Below are positions 35,344 to 48,928 of a DNA stretch of 64,000 nucleotides, in pieces (position 1 is the stretch's first letter; each line of letters opens with the position of its first letter). Position numbers and translations under genes: made by a program. Source of the stretch: Phanerochaete sordida (Eukaryota > Basidiomycota > Agaricomycetes > Polyporales > Phanerochaetaceae); assembly GCA_019973155.2 (NCBI GenBank), contig BPQB01000081.1, forward strand, positions 1 through 64,000, read 5' to 3'. Under the pieces are notes generated by a model, which was not told where the DNA came from, ran no database searches, and saw nothing but the letters and a program-made list of their open reading frames with translations.

Positions 35344-36054
35344 GCTGGGACGCTTGGTCTTTCTCGTAAGAAACTCACCGCAAGTACGCTCACAAGACGC
35401 CCTTTATAGGATGCCAGCATCGAGAAACGTGCACCGGTGACCATGGCATACGGTGGGAACTCACGGGCAATCTTTGCCGCAGGGACATTCAGCAGCTTTG
35501 GGAATTGAGAGTGCCCCGCTACAGCATCGTCAAGAAGCTAGGAAGTCAAGCCATGTCCTGGTGGTCGACGGGGACGACTCGCACAGGGGGCACACTTGTA
35601 CCAGCTCAGGTGGCCTGCGGAGTGGGTCAAGGCACATTCAAGAGGATCGTAGGCACAGGACATACCCTGTAATCCGATCGTCCTTCGCATAGCTACAACG
35701 GCCAAGGACAGTCGTGCGAAAGCTCGATGGGACCGCAACCGAATAGCTCCGTGTGCTTCTCGTTGTAAGCGACTTACCTGTACGAGCGGTCAGCCATGCC
35801 CTAGGCAATCCGGATAGGCTATCAACACGCACCAGCTGCAGCAGATTACCCAGACTCTCGAGTAGCACCCCTTGATCACAGTTGTTCTATCACAAAGTTT
35901 ATAACGCCACAACGTACAGTTACACAGACAAATATCCACGAGTCACCGATGACCGCAAAGCGACATCCACACGGACCATGCACTCGGTGCCACAACGCTG
36001 GTCGGAGCGTCGAGTGCCCCGGCAAACGGTGCGGAGAATGAGGCGCACAAGACC
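35344..36054. other. Intergenic region
   Basis: Contains the promoter of carboxypeptidase copy 3 and the 3' flank of RPT4. Short open frames show no protein-like features. Confidence 0.5.
35403..35408 (-). promoter_or_regulatory. TATA box of carboxypeptidase copy 3
   Basis: TATAAA on the minus strand, 60 bp before the ATG at 35343. Confidence 0.55.
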
Positions 36055-37523
36055 TTATGCAGAGTAGTCGAGCTTCGCTGTGAGATGAGTCAGCATTCTG
36101 GAAAGTACCCAAGTCATGATGAATGGAGGACTCACTCTCGTGCTTCTTGGCCTCGGAGACCTTCCGCGCGGCCTTTGTCAGGTCCTCCTGAATGACGTAC
36201 TCCCTGTCGTCGCGGATGGCAAACATGCCTGCCTCGGTAACGACGTTACGCAGGTCCGCGCCGTTGAAGCCGTCGGAGAGCTTCACGATGGCCTCGTAGT
36301 CGATCTCGCCGGACTTGTTCACTGGCTGCGCGTGAATCTTGAGGATCTCTAGCCGCGCCTGCTCGTTCGGGAGCGGAATTTCGATCTTGCGGTCCAGACG
36401 ACCCGGACGCAGCAGCGCGGGGTCGAGCGTGTCTGGCCGGTTCGTCGCCATGATGAGCTTCGTCCGCCCAAGCGAGTCGAAGCCGTCCATTTGGTTCAGC
36501 AGCTGCGAGGCACATCAGCTGCCGAGCAAGGGCGCGCGATACGGAGGGCGACATACCTCCATAAGCGTCCGCTGAATCTCACGATCCGCGCTCGTACCCT
36601 CAGAGAACCGCCGTCCACCAATAGCGTCAATTTCGTCCATGAAGATGACACATGGCTCATGCTCTCTTGCGTAGCCGAACATCTCGCGGACGACTCGCGC
36701 AGACTCGCCGATGTACTTGTCTACAATCGCCGACGCGACGACCTTGAGGAAGTTGGTGTTGAGGGTCGCTGCGACCGCACGAGCAAGCAGTGTCTTGCCG
36801 GTACCCGGGGGGCCATACAGCAGCACGCCCTTTGGTGGGTTGATACCGACGCGTTGGAATAGCTCAGGGTTCAGGAGTGGGAGTTCGATAATCTGGCAGC
36901 AGTAAACGTCAGACCGCGTAATGCCCCACAGGCACACACACGCACCTCTCGGAGTTCCCGCACTTGCTCGCCCAGACCACCAATACCCGCAAACGACGCT
37001 CCTGCTGGGTCCTCGAGACTCATCTTGTACACCATGGGGTCGACCTCGCGCGGCAATATCCGCATGATGGTCAGCGTGGTCATGTCGAGACTGACACGGG
37101 TTCCCGCCTTGAGTTTCGAGACGGGCAGGGCAGGTCGGTATGATACCACATAGCGTGGTCCTGACGACGCTTTGACGATGAATCGCTCATCGTCTAGTTG
37201 CTTCAGCACCTCGGCAATGATCTGGCCCACCGACTGGATGGCCTTGATGTCATCCTCGGTCTTCTCGAACTCCCTCTCGAGGTCCTTCAGAGAGAATCTC
37301 ACTAAGCTTTGAGTTTCAGCAGCAGAATCGTATGAGAAGTATGTGGGCTCTACGCACGGTTCTTCAACGCTTGGCTGTTCGCTTCGTGCTGCCGCATTTT
37401 CTACCTGGACTCAGTGTACGGAGTGCTTGTGCAACTGAGCGCACATACCTCGCGGTATCCCTTGAACGAAGCGACCCTCCGCTCGTCCATCGTTGTATTT
37501 GATCCCGAAGGTTGTGAAGACAT
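36055..37523 (-). CDS. RPT4: 26S proteasome AAA-ATPase subunit Rpt4
   Basis: One of six ATPases in the proteasome base that unfold substrates and feed them into the 20S core. Six exons (37449-37523, 37358-37400, 36946-37301, 36557-36892, 36136-36502, 36055-36077) join to 399 aa, normal for Rpt4/PSMC6. After an N-terminal coiled coil come the OB-domain segment and [17 protein letters not shown], Walker A GPPGTGKT, pore loop [11 protein letters not shown], Walker [10 protein letters not shown] and the arginine fingers in [12 protein letters not shown]. The C-terminus KLDYSA lacks an HbYX motif and resembles the Rpt4 tail, which separates it from the other Rpt subunits. A telomere-like 12-mer sits 94 bp upstream of the ATG. 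PHF5A is the next gene upstream, same strand. Confidence 0.95.
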
Positions 37524-37840
37524 GGCTCGGAAGAGAAGGTTGTGAGATGGTAGAAGTAAGTGGGATAGCGTCAGTGCGTGCAGGACGCGAAGACGCGTCG
37601 CCCGTAACCACAAAACGGGGTTAGGGTTCAAGAGGGGTTATCCGTCCCCATGAGTCCATGTTCACCGCGCAGACCTCCGCACGAAATGTACAATGAAATG
37701 ATATCTAGGTTGCCTCATGCATGCAGAGCGCATTATACTACTCCTACTTGAGAGATGACAGCAACAAGATTCCCTTCATGTGATGAGATTGCAGACGAGT
37801 GGTATAATACAGGGAGCAGTAACAGTGAATAGTGGCGAGA
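37524..37840. other. RPT4-PHF5A intergenic region
   Basis: A 317-bp spacer between two genes of the same strand. It should contain the RPT4 promoter and the PHF5A 3' end. Apart from the telomere-like motif nothing is seen. Confidence 0.5.
37617..37628 (-). promoter_or_regulatory. Telomere-like promoter motif upstream of RPT4
   Basis: The minus strand reads AACCCTAACCCC, 94 bp before the RPT4 start. The identical 12-mer in the same orientation lies upstream of the PB1/ZZ gene at 53877-53888. Confidence 0.4.
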
Positions 37841-38440
37841 CTAGCCTTTCTTGAACCCTGCGATACAGCCGAGCATGTTAGATCAGCCACAATAAATAGA
37901 AAGCTGGATGAACGCACCAAGTCTGCGCCTCTCGTAGAACAAATCTGTCCGACTTGCGCCCAGGTTGACAATCTTCGGGCATCCATCCCGGTCTTTCTCT
38001 AGCCTTGTGCACTCGGCGCAGTAGTATGCGTCAGAGATACCTAAAAGAAGAGGTTAGCAAGGTAAAGAATGGTGGATAGATAGCCAGACGCACCCGGTGA
38101 GCCGCAGATGATGCAGCGTCCGCCGTAAGTACCGAAGTTACACTCATCGCAGATACGCACAAGGGTTTCTGGGCGCACGTAAGAGTCGCAAACTGGGCTG
38201 CATAACCGTTAGTGAAAATCATAGACAATGTAAAGGTTTTGACTCACCACTTGCCATCGCATTTCTCGCAAAGACGACCAATGGCTAGAGAACGCGTTAG
38301 TGTACCGCAGACCTCTTGAGCCGTGTTGAACCTACCAATTCCTGGCTGTCGCCGGCACATGATAAGATCTATATAGCACTGTCAGTACTCTGCTAGCGTG
38401 TAGAAGCCAGAGTATGCGTACCGGGATGATGCTTCGACAT
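37841..38440 (-). CDS. RDS3: Splicing factor SF3b subunit PHF5A/Rds3
   Basis: Zinc-knuckle subunit of the SF3b part of U2 snRNP, contacting the branch-site region of pre-mRNA. The gene is too fragmented for a long ORF: six small exons (38422-38440, 38336-38368, 38248-38284, 38094-38197, 37918-38040, 37841-37857) give exactly 110 aa, the length of human PHF5A. Landmarks in order: [84 protein letters not shown] and [16 protein letters not shown]. All paired cysteines of the three zinc sites are kept. UFD4 ends 287 bp upstream, on the same strand. Confidence 0.96.
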
Positions 38441-38727
38441 GGTGGATGGTGAAGGTTGTAGTCAGCAGCTGAGTGCGCTTGTGAACTCACGCGGGGGATT
38501 CATGTCCAAAGCGGGGACCACGTGGATAGCACGTGGCGCTCGGAGCGCTCAAGAGACTTCCTCATCCTCCCTCGAGCCATGTGCATCATCCTCTAGATCT
38601 GCTGGGCGGTCTCCGACAAGAATATAGGGATAAAATGACATTCACAATGTTCGATGTCTAATTAACACAGTTGGATGATACAGCACATGGGATGACAGGG
38701 GACACAAGTACAATGGGTGCAGCGAAA

Positions 38728-41700
38728 TCATGACAGATGGAAACTTCCGACACCCTCCCGCATAGCGATCACCAGCTTCTCCTTCATCACCGCCTTGGTC
38801 GAGTACTCGGGAAGCTTCAAGTAGTTGACGCAAGTCATCACACTAGGCAGGTAGTCGTCTGCAGTCAGCGGGGGCTCGTGCGGCTTGCGCACAACCGTAA
38901 GCGGCGGGTTCAGGCCGCGGAAGCCTGGTGGGAGGACGTGAGCAACACGCTTAGGAGGCAACGACGCAACGGTACTCACCTCCGATGGGCAGCTTCGGGC
39001 TACCAGTGATGAACTGTAGATAGCTGCGGCGCATGGGCATATCGAATTCGGACAGAATGTCCAAGAGGTCGTGGATGGCTCGGCTCTCGACGTTGAAGCC
39101 ATGGTCTGCCTTGATCGCCTCGCTCAGGGCTGAATCGGAATTGAGTGCCTGTGAATATCATCTGAGGGGAACGACGTACTCTCGATACTCCAGTCTTCAT
39201 CGGAGTTACCGAACAACATGACCAGCTCGTCCGCGGTGAAGGCTTGGAGGTCCGCAATTGGGAATACCTTAGAGAAGCCTTCCCGGAACGCCTTCGCCTG
39301 CAGCATGGCGCCCTTGCCAATGATAGCCTCGAGGACGTCGGCGATGTACTCTTCAACATTCTCGGAAGTAACTGCCAGATTCCTACCGCCAGGACGGAGC
39401 TCGACGTCGTATCCGGGGACTGTGAAGTCGAGCGCAAGATCCTCGACAGTGACCATACCCAGCTTGCGCCGCATCTGAAGAGATGTTAGCCGCAACGTAG
39501 CTACATGTACTTTCACAACCGACCTTGTCGCTTTGGCCAGTTGGGACAGTCATAGCACGGAGCTTGATCATAGACGCAGCGAGCTCGGGATCCACGCGCT
39601 GCGCGGATGTCAGAATAGAGTACCATGAGAGTTATACTGATAACGTACCTTGAGATTCTCGATGGTCAGCGGAACTTCCTCGCCGAGGATGAGCTTCAGG
39701 AAGACTTTGTTGAGGGACAGGTCGATGATTCGAGAGTCTAGCATAGCCTTGGCGACGAATTGGCCGATGACGCGGTAGATGTGAGTCCGCTTACTACAAC
39801 CATACGTGTAGTCAGTCATACAGTCGCAAAACACTAGAAAGAGATACGTACACTCCACCATCGCTGACGATGTCCTCAGGGGGTATAGGCGCAGGGAAAA
39901 GACCGGTAGGGTGATGCACGTAAGCACCAGGCTTAGTGTCATCAGCGTCTCTCCAGATCTTCAGGTCGCGCCTGGCGAACTCCTTGGAGACGAGCGAGTA
40001 GAACTCCAGAGTGGGCCCAAGACCGGTACCGACCTCCTCGAAGTATTCGACCTCGAGGATTGAGGAAGAGGACCCGTAGAGCTCGAATACCTTGACGGCA
40101 GACTCGAGGATGTGCTTCCGCGAGATACGGACCTTCTGGCGCTGCAGACGGCCCAAGAAGCCAACACCATCGTCGCGGCGAGAGCTGCTGTCCTGGCCGC
40201 GCTGCTGCTGGCTCTGCCACTTGAGGATGAGGCGGGCGTAGCCAAAGGAGGTAGACTGCAGGAAGTTGTAACGAGTGGCGAAGGGGAAAAGGAATGGGAA
40301 ATGTTGAGGGAGGTCCAGCGCCCAGTCGGGCAAGCAAGAACTAAACGACGGTGAGCTCATGCGTTAGGGGAAATCGAGTTATAGGCATACCTGGCGACGA
40401 TCATGGGCTCTTCCAGCTGCCTGGTCAACTTCGCCGTCAGCTTGTTGTTGATGAACGCTGATTCCGGGAGCGTGCGAGTCGGTGCGTGGGAGCTAGTCCG
40501 CTCTGCTTCGGAGGAGTTCAGCCTGTACAAAACGCGCAGCAGACGCAGAATCTTCGCATGAGGAGCGTCTTCAGGGAGGGATGACAAGGAGGGGACCGGC
40601 GAACGACTCCGGGAGGAGACGTCGTCCCCACGAGCTACTGGACCGTCAGCACTACTGTGAGTGATTGATTACGCATTGCTACTCACATTCCGGCGAAGGT
40701 GCAGGCCCTGGGACCTTCTTGTACTTCACAGTGTAGATGCCCTGCCAGATCATGCTTGACGGCAGGCCAGATTTCTTACGGGCTTCTTGCTGGTGAATGG
40801 CGCCATATACAGTCAGGTCGAGCGGCAGCTTCTGCTCGTCCATGGAGAATTCAAGGTGCCAGTCATTCGGCTTAGTCTTGACTGCAGCGGCGTACGACGT
40901 CTTCGGCGTTGCTGAGCTTCGAGGCACGTTCGCACTTCGTGCAGGGTTTGGTGTTGCGACCCGAGTGCCGTCAGGCGTCTGGGCAATGACCTTGGACCCA
41001 TCTAGATATCGGTAAGTATTGGTCGCATCTCGGACTTCAGGGTAGCACCCACCATCGCCAACCGAGACATTAACGGTCTTCTCAGGGATCTCCTGGTCCT
41101 CGTCCTCGTCGATAACCTCGGCATCCACGTCAACCTCGTCATCGGTGAAGTCCGCGCCGAAGTCATCCTCCACGACTGTGTCGCTTGGTGCTGCTTCGGG
41201 GGACTCGAGAGTGGATGGAGGCTGCGCGATTTCACTACCCTGGCCGTCGGAAGGCTCTGTATCTTTCGCCTTCTTGGCGCTGAGACGCTGGCTGCGACGA
41301 CGGGTGATACCACCAGCCGATGAAGCGCTGTCGGTCGCGGCAGACCTAGAGGCTTCACCCGCTAGAGCACCGGCAGCTGACGCGCCTGCAAAACCTGATG
41401 CTTGCAGGGCGGCGAGCATACTGCTCAGGCGAGAACCTCCGGCCATCAGACCAGCTACTCGTGGACGCAGGTAGTCGTGAAGCGCTTGGAACGTCGCGAT
41501 CGCATGGATCGACACGATGACGTTGTTGAAGCTCTTCGGCACGTCTGAGTCCTCGGCACCAACAAGACGGAGGCGGATCTGCCTGGCCAATAACGATGGA
41601 GAGCTCCTCTTGGATTCTTGAGAGACGATCAGCAAAAGTGAGCTAGCGTCATTAAAACTCCGACATACCATCTGCGCTCTGAGCAACGGTGACTACCTCA

Positions 41701-44700
41701 AAGGACTCCATACGCGTGAGGCTCTCCTGCAGCTTCTTCACAAAGATAGCCAGAGGTGTCTGGCCATTTGCGCCCTTGACTTTACGCGAGGTGAAAGCCT
41801 CGAAGAAGAGTTCCCTGCGCTTCTCAACGGTCACTGAAAATGATGTTAGCTCACACGACCACGAATGCATGTAAAAGTACTCACAAGTCCTGTCAGAGTC
41901 TGAGATAAAGGACAGAGAGCCATCGACAACTCCGCTCTGGAGCAGCTCGAAGCTTGACACCGATGTATGTGGAGACGCGAACAGACTGGCGAGCTCTACC
42001 AGGACGGGCATGAGCTCCTTCTCCCCAGCATCTTTCACCGCGAGCTGGTTGACCAGGCGACCAAGTTGGGCGGACAGGTCGTCACCAGCGTCCGCATCGT
42101 CGCCGCTCAGATACTTGAACTTGATGACTCGCGCCCGAACCGTAATCGCGTCGTCGGGGTCGATGGCCAGAGACGAAAGCTTCTTATAGCCCGGCACGAA
42201 CGCAAGGGACGCGACAGCCGGGACATATGTTGGTGTACCCGCATCTGCCGGTGAGGCGACCTCGGAGGGCTCCTTGTCCTTGTCCTTGTCCTTCTCTTTC
42301 GACTTGGCGCTACTCAGCGACCGCGAAGCGAGCGCCTCGATCTCGTGGAAGACGCCCTCTCTCCGGAAGGCGGGCTTGTACTCGGCGGGGACCTTGACGA
42401 GGAGGAGTTCGACCAGCTGTAGGGCGCCGATAACGAGGGAGGGGGAGTCCTTAGATGACAATATTGAGGACGCGAAGCTGGCGACGGGCACAAACTAGCA
42501 AGACGTCAATAATGCTGACGAAACACAAGAAGCTCAGTATACGCACCGTGAATACTTGCTTCAGGTCATCGGCATCGAGGAAGCTGACGGCCTTGAGAAG
42601 ACCCGTCAAACTCTTCACGCGCACTGGCGCTATCACGCTCGCAGCGTAGACGTCCACGAGGATTGGCACCATAAGTTGCATAAAGCGATTGACGACTTCT
42701 GGCTTCGAACGTAGGAGGTCCGTCCGGTTAATTGACTGTTCCTTCGCAGGAGCGGCGGACGGTGTGTCGGGATCAGCCTGTGAGTGATTATCTGCAACAG
42801 ACTCCGGAGCTGGGCTGTCCTCTGTCGGGATGCTGGCTGTCGAAGCGGAGCTGGTGACAAGCGGAAGTCCAACGAGCAGATTGGCAGCGTTGGCGGCAGC
42901 AAGACGCGCGGCAGCACGCTCCGCCTTCGCTTTCGCCTTGTGCAGTCGGCTCAAAGCCTTCTCGGTATACGCCTTGTGGTCGAACACGCCGTCTACAGCA
43001 GGTCTTAGTTATGTCACGGGTTGAACGCGGGAAAAGAGCGCACCTTTCGGCAGTGGGGGCATGAGCTCGGATACGAGACTCAACGCCTCCTCGATCTGGT
43101 CCTTCGGCCGATGTGCCAAGTTCTCCATAACTGTCATATCGGCAAGACCGCCCCCAAGGCCCTGTCCGGCCCCTGCCTCGCCTTGTTCCTCTGTACCGCT
43201 CGAAGCAGGAGGGAGAACGCCGGTGAGGATTTGATACAGCGTGTCGACGATACCAGCCTCCAGGAGAACGACGGTAATCTTAGGGCTGGCCCGAGCAGAG
43301 GTCGCAAGAGCGCGCAATAGTTGCGTAAAGGTGTTGGCAGCGATCAAAGGCGAACCGCCGGACGGCATCAGGAGATTGTTGACCGCCTGAATGAGATCCT
43401 GGTCGACTAAGGCTTCCAAGTGCTCTGGCGCAGTGCGGTAGTACGCGTCCACGACGCGAATGACGCAGAGGCAAGCGTACTCAACGAGCCGTTGATCGGT
43501 GTAGCCCAAGCAGTTCCGTATGATAGGCCAGACGCCGCGAATCATAGGGAAGTGTTCAGGCGACACGTTGCGACAGCAGTTCGAGGCGGCCTGCAAGGCC
43601 GTGCGCTGGACGGCTATGGAGAAGAAATCGAGGTAGTTGAGGAGAGCAGCCAGACCGCCTTCCCGGACAATCGAGCTAGGGAACTCTTCCGAGATCTTCT
43701 CTAAAGTCTGAAAGCGACATATAAATTCGCTCTCGATGAAGAAGAATGAATGCAAACAAGACTTACACTCAGGGTCTGCTCTGCAAGATCAATATAGGAT
43801 ATCTCGATCAACTTGCTACACAGCACGGGAATAGCACCATGATAGACCACAGTGTGAGCTACCCCTGGTAGCGCCTCCATCAAGTTCGCCAAGCACCGAC
43901 ATGCCAGAACCTGAGCCTCTAGATTCTCGTCGCCTTGAAAAGCGCCACCTCCGGTGCTGAGGGCGATGGCAGCGGCAAGGGCAGCATCTTCGTCCTGTTC
44001 GTGCTCTTCTTCTTCGTCGCCGTCCTGTTCATTGCCGGTTCCACCGAGGATACGGACCAACTCTCGGACGTACTGCTCTACAGGGAAGGATCCAGCTAGG
44101 GTGTCTTCTGTGCTGATACTGAGGAGTTCGCTGAGCTCTTGGAGGGTCAGGAGACGGGTAGTGGGGTCCGCAGTACGCTTGATGTTGTTGAGCATGGTCT
44201 TGAGCCGACTGTTCAGGCCGAGCATGTAGCTCCCTAGATGTCGGTAATCGCCAAACATGGAGAGCGGTGCGGAGTCGTCGAGACCACCCAACCCTCGGTC
44301 GGCCCTCGCCTCCTCCGCGTCTTCATCTTCATCATCATGATCGCTTTCACCGCCATTCCCGCCACCGTCGTCGATCACGTCATCCTCGTCCTTGTCGTCG
44401 CCGTGCGCGTCGCCACCGTCATGCAAGTCGTCGTGCATGTACTCTGCGTCGAGCATCTCGATATCCTCGTCTTCGGCCCTGGAGCCGCTGGGTATACTGG
44501 CGGCCATGGCCTTGCTCCTTGATGCAGCCTTGCCCTTCCCCGAGGTCGATCTGTGCGACATCAGCAGCGGCATGGCAGAGGGGAGACGGCCGACGGACCT
44601 TGTCTTCTTCGGCATGTCGGTCGGTGTTGCGGCAGCGTCTGTCCGGGAGCGGAGGGAATAACTGGAGGTGCTGGGTCGGGTGCGCTTGACAGGTGCGGAT

Positions 44701-45132
44701 ACGGAAGTAACAGCCTCCTCTTCAGAGTTCTCGTCTGGGGCTGCGCGCTTCTTGCCCTTAGCGTCTTTGGGAGGTTCGTTGATGGTCAGCGGAGGCGCAG
44801 TGGGGAACGTTGAGCGTCGAGCTCTACAGAGGGCCCTGGAGCTTAGTAACGAGACCAGGGCGAGGCATAGACGCGTTGACGCACCTCTTGCTTATTCTAG
44901 GAGTGTCGTCCGAGACTTCTTTCCCCTTGCCCTTGGCAGCGGTCTCGCGGATACGTTTCGAGGATGAGGAGCTCGAAGATGGGGGCTGTTCTGCGCGTTC
45001 TCTTTCTTTCTCCTTTGCGGCCTTGACTCGTGCGCTCGAGCGAAGTGCCTTGGTCTCTAGGCTGGTTGGTGGTGTAGAACTGGATGGCTCTCCTGAATGC
45101 GACGTCGCTTCTTTCTGTTGGATAGAGTCCAT
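38728..45132 (-). CDS. UFD4: HECT E3 ubiquitin ligase, Ufd4/TRIP12 type
   Basis: E3 of the ubiquitin-fusion degradation pathway. Fourteen exons (44885-45132, 43767-44823, 43044-43707, 42547-42992, 41885-42494, 41669-41833, 40687-41616, 40391-40634, 39852-40340, 39649-39793, 39524-39598, 39180-39474, 38980-39129, 38728-38924) join to 1904 aa. The N-terminus is basic then strongly acidic (about 44300-44480), followed by an armadillo-type region as in TRIP12 (for example [16 protein letters not shown] and [17 protein letters not shown]). A disordered acidic middle precedes the HECT domain, which includes [37 protein letters not shown] and the catalytic Cys in [16 protein letters not shown] (codon 38830-38832). 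Rpt4, a proteasome subunit, is encoded two genes downstream. Confidence 0.95.
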
Positions 45133-45379
45133 TTAGTGTATACAGCCGGCCATCGATCCCTAAGCACAGGCAATCGTTTCGCAAGACAAGAGTTGTGGTA
45201 GATGGTGGCACTAGTTAGGGAGGTTCACGCCCGCCCGGGTACTTTTCAGACCCCTTCCCAATCTCCGCCCCAAAAGAATTATCTAATTTCCTAGATAACG
45301 AATTTACGTGCTGTGTCCAGACTCCGCCTTTCCCTCTAAAAGGTTCCTTGAATTCTACTGTACAATCCGAGTGTTCACT

Positions 45380-47238
<1,859 letters not shown>

Positions 47239-48928
47239 GGTGGGGGTTTCGCTGAGAGACGTCGAGCACAGATGGAGCTTTTATACGGTGGTTATCTCCA
47301 ACACCTCATGCCGGGACGATACAGACCCCCAAGCACTAGGGCATGACTCGGAAATGAGCTCGGTTTTACGGGTGACGCCCAAGAACCTGCTTAACCAGAA
47401 GCGCCCAGGCGATCACCTGGACAGAACCAAGGTACGCGTTTGGCAACCCCATTCACCAGAAAACGAGGTGCGTGCCAAGGACTCAGACGAGGAGACCTTC
47501 TTTCCTTATGCTGCCCTCGCGATATTCGTACTGAGAGCACGAACGGCTCACAAACATGCGAGGAATCACGTACGGGGTCCGTCGGACTGTCGTAAACGCG
47601 TCTGCGAAATGTGCGCTCAAAGGGTCCGTGCTGCTACCAGCTAGAACATGTCATGGAACGCTTGTTTTGCGAATTTATATTGACTAGGTACGGCGGACGT
47701 AAAGCCTGGGAGATTGTCTTCCCCACGCACGTAACTTGTGCAGGGACTGCCGGCGAACTCCTCGATCCAGGCCATGACGCTGCTTTGAACGCCTGGCCTT
47801 TGCGGCCGAAACATCGATTCAGCTCGCACGTTGATCGGCACAGCGAAAGCAGTTGGGTATCGCGCATCGCATCGTGATTCTGTACAGCGGAACGCCGGAA
47901 CCACAACTTACAAGTCGCTTTTGTACCACCGTGGCAACGTATCGGTAGGGCCCCTATCATGGATGTAGTGATTGCCCTGGTAAATTTGCATACAGCTATC
48001 CTGCTATCGCCGGCTCTTTGATCGCTATCTCGAAATCCACATGTCATCGTCTGCAGGGCATGGCATGACCTGACATGACCCGTGCTCGGAAAGAGCAGAG
48101 ACCTGCGCCGGCCACGATCTCTCCCACCTCCCACTTTTGTGCGTCCTACGGCTCGTGCACTCACTAAATTTTCTTGTGTTTATCAGGAACTGCCATCGTA
48201 TTATTTCCTTATGTTCAAGGTCAGCTTCTCCTACATCTAACATAACTAGCTAGGCGCGAGACCGTTTATTACTTGAGGCTCTGAACATCGAGCTTAGATC
48301 ATGGCATGCTCCTGATGCTTCAGGTCGAGCTTTGGATCTGACTGTTCTCTTGTGCTGTTATGGTTACTAGAAATAGATATGACTGCCTAGAACAATAAAA
48401 AGACTCCGAACAAGCCGGTAAAGAATGCACTTTTTCGAGTGCTGGTGTACCCCACTGGCAAGACGTTTATTGCTGCACAGAGCCTGAACCCTCGCTTGCA
48501 TTCGGCCTCAGTAAAATCTATATGCATCTTTGAGCGCAATATAAAGGGTTTGCGATGCCTTTAGCCCAGTGTCCATGTGCGGCGACAATCGCTGCAGCTT
48601 GAGCATGCTGTGAGGGGAAGCACCCCAGAGCCAGCATAGCCGTACTTCGCGTGATTATAAGTGACTATGGCCTGTCATCTTTGCTTAAATTTTACTCTAT
48701 ACTTTTCAACTCTTCATAGCTTCACTGTCTGCGTGACGCACTTACTATTTTCATTTTCCCTCATTTCCCTGCGAGCATGGGTGCTTTTCGTCCTAGCGGT
48801 GATTATTTGCTCTTATTTGTCCACCAGGGCGCCTTTGCCAAGGCATGACGATTTCGGCGCTCAGTGACTTCACACTCTCGCAGCCTCAGTCTCTCGCTTT
48901 CCTTGTGCTCCTCTGCTTTCCTCCTTGT
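47239..48928. other. Divergent intergenic region
   Basis: 1.69 kb between the aminotransferase (-) and TFIP11 (+) start codons. No protein-like frame, repeat or RNA gene was recognised. From about 48150 to 48900 it becomes more A/T-rich with pyrimidine tracts, in keeping with the TFIP11 promoter and leader. Confidence 0.5.

Noticed and set aside
37617..37628. Internal telomere or chromosome end
   Set aside because: Only about two repeat units and surrounded by unique genes; treated as a promoter motif instead.
48845..48928. Upstream ATG of TFIP11
   Set aside because: Adds a hydrophobic leader inconsistent with a nuclear protein; the family starts near MARRKRQLL.
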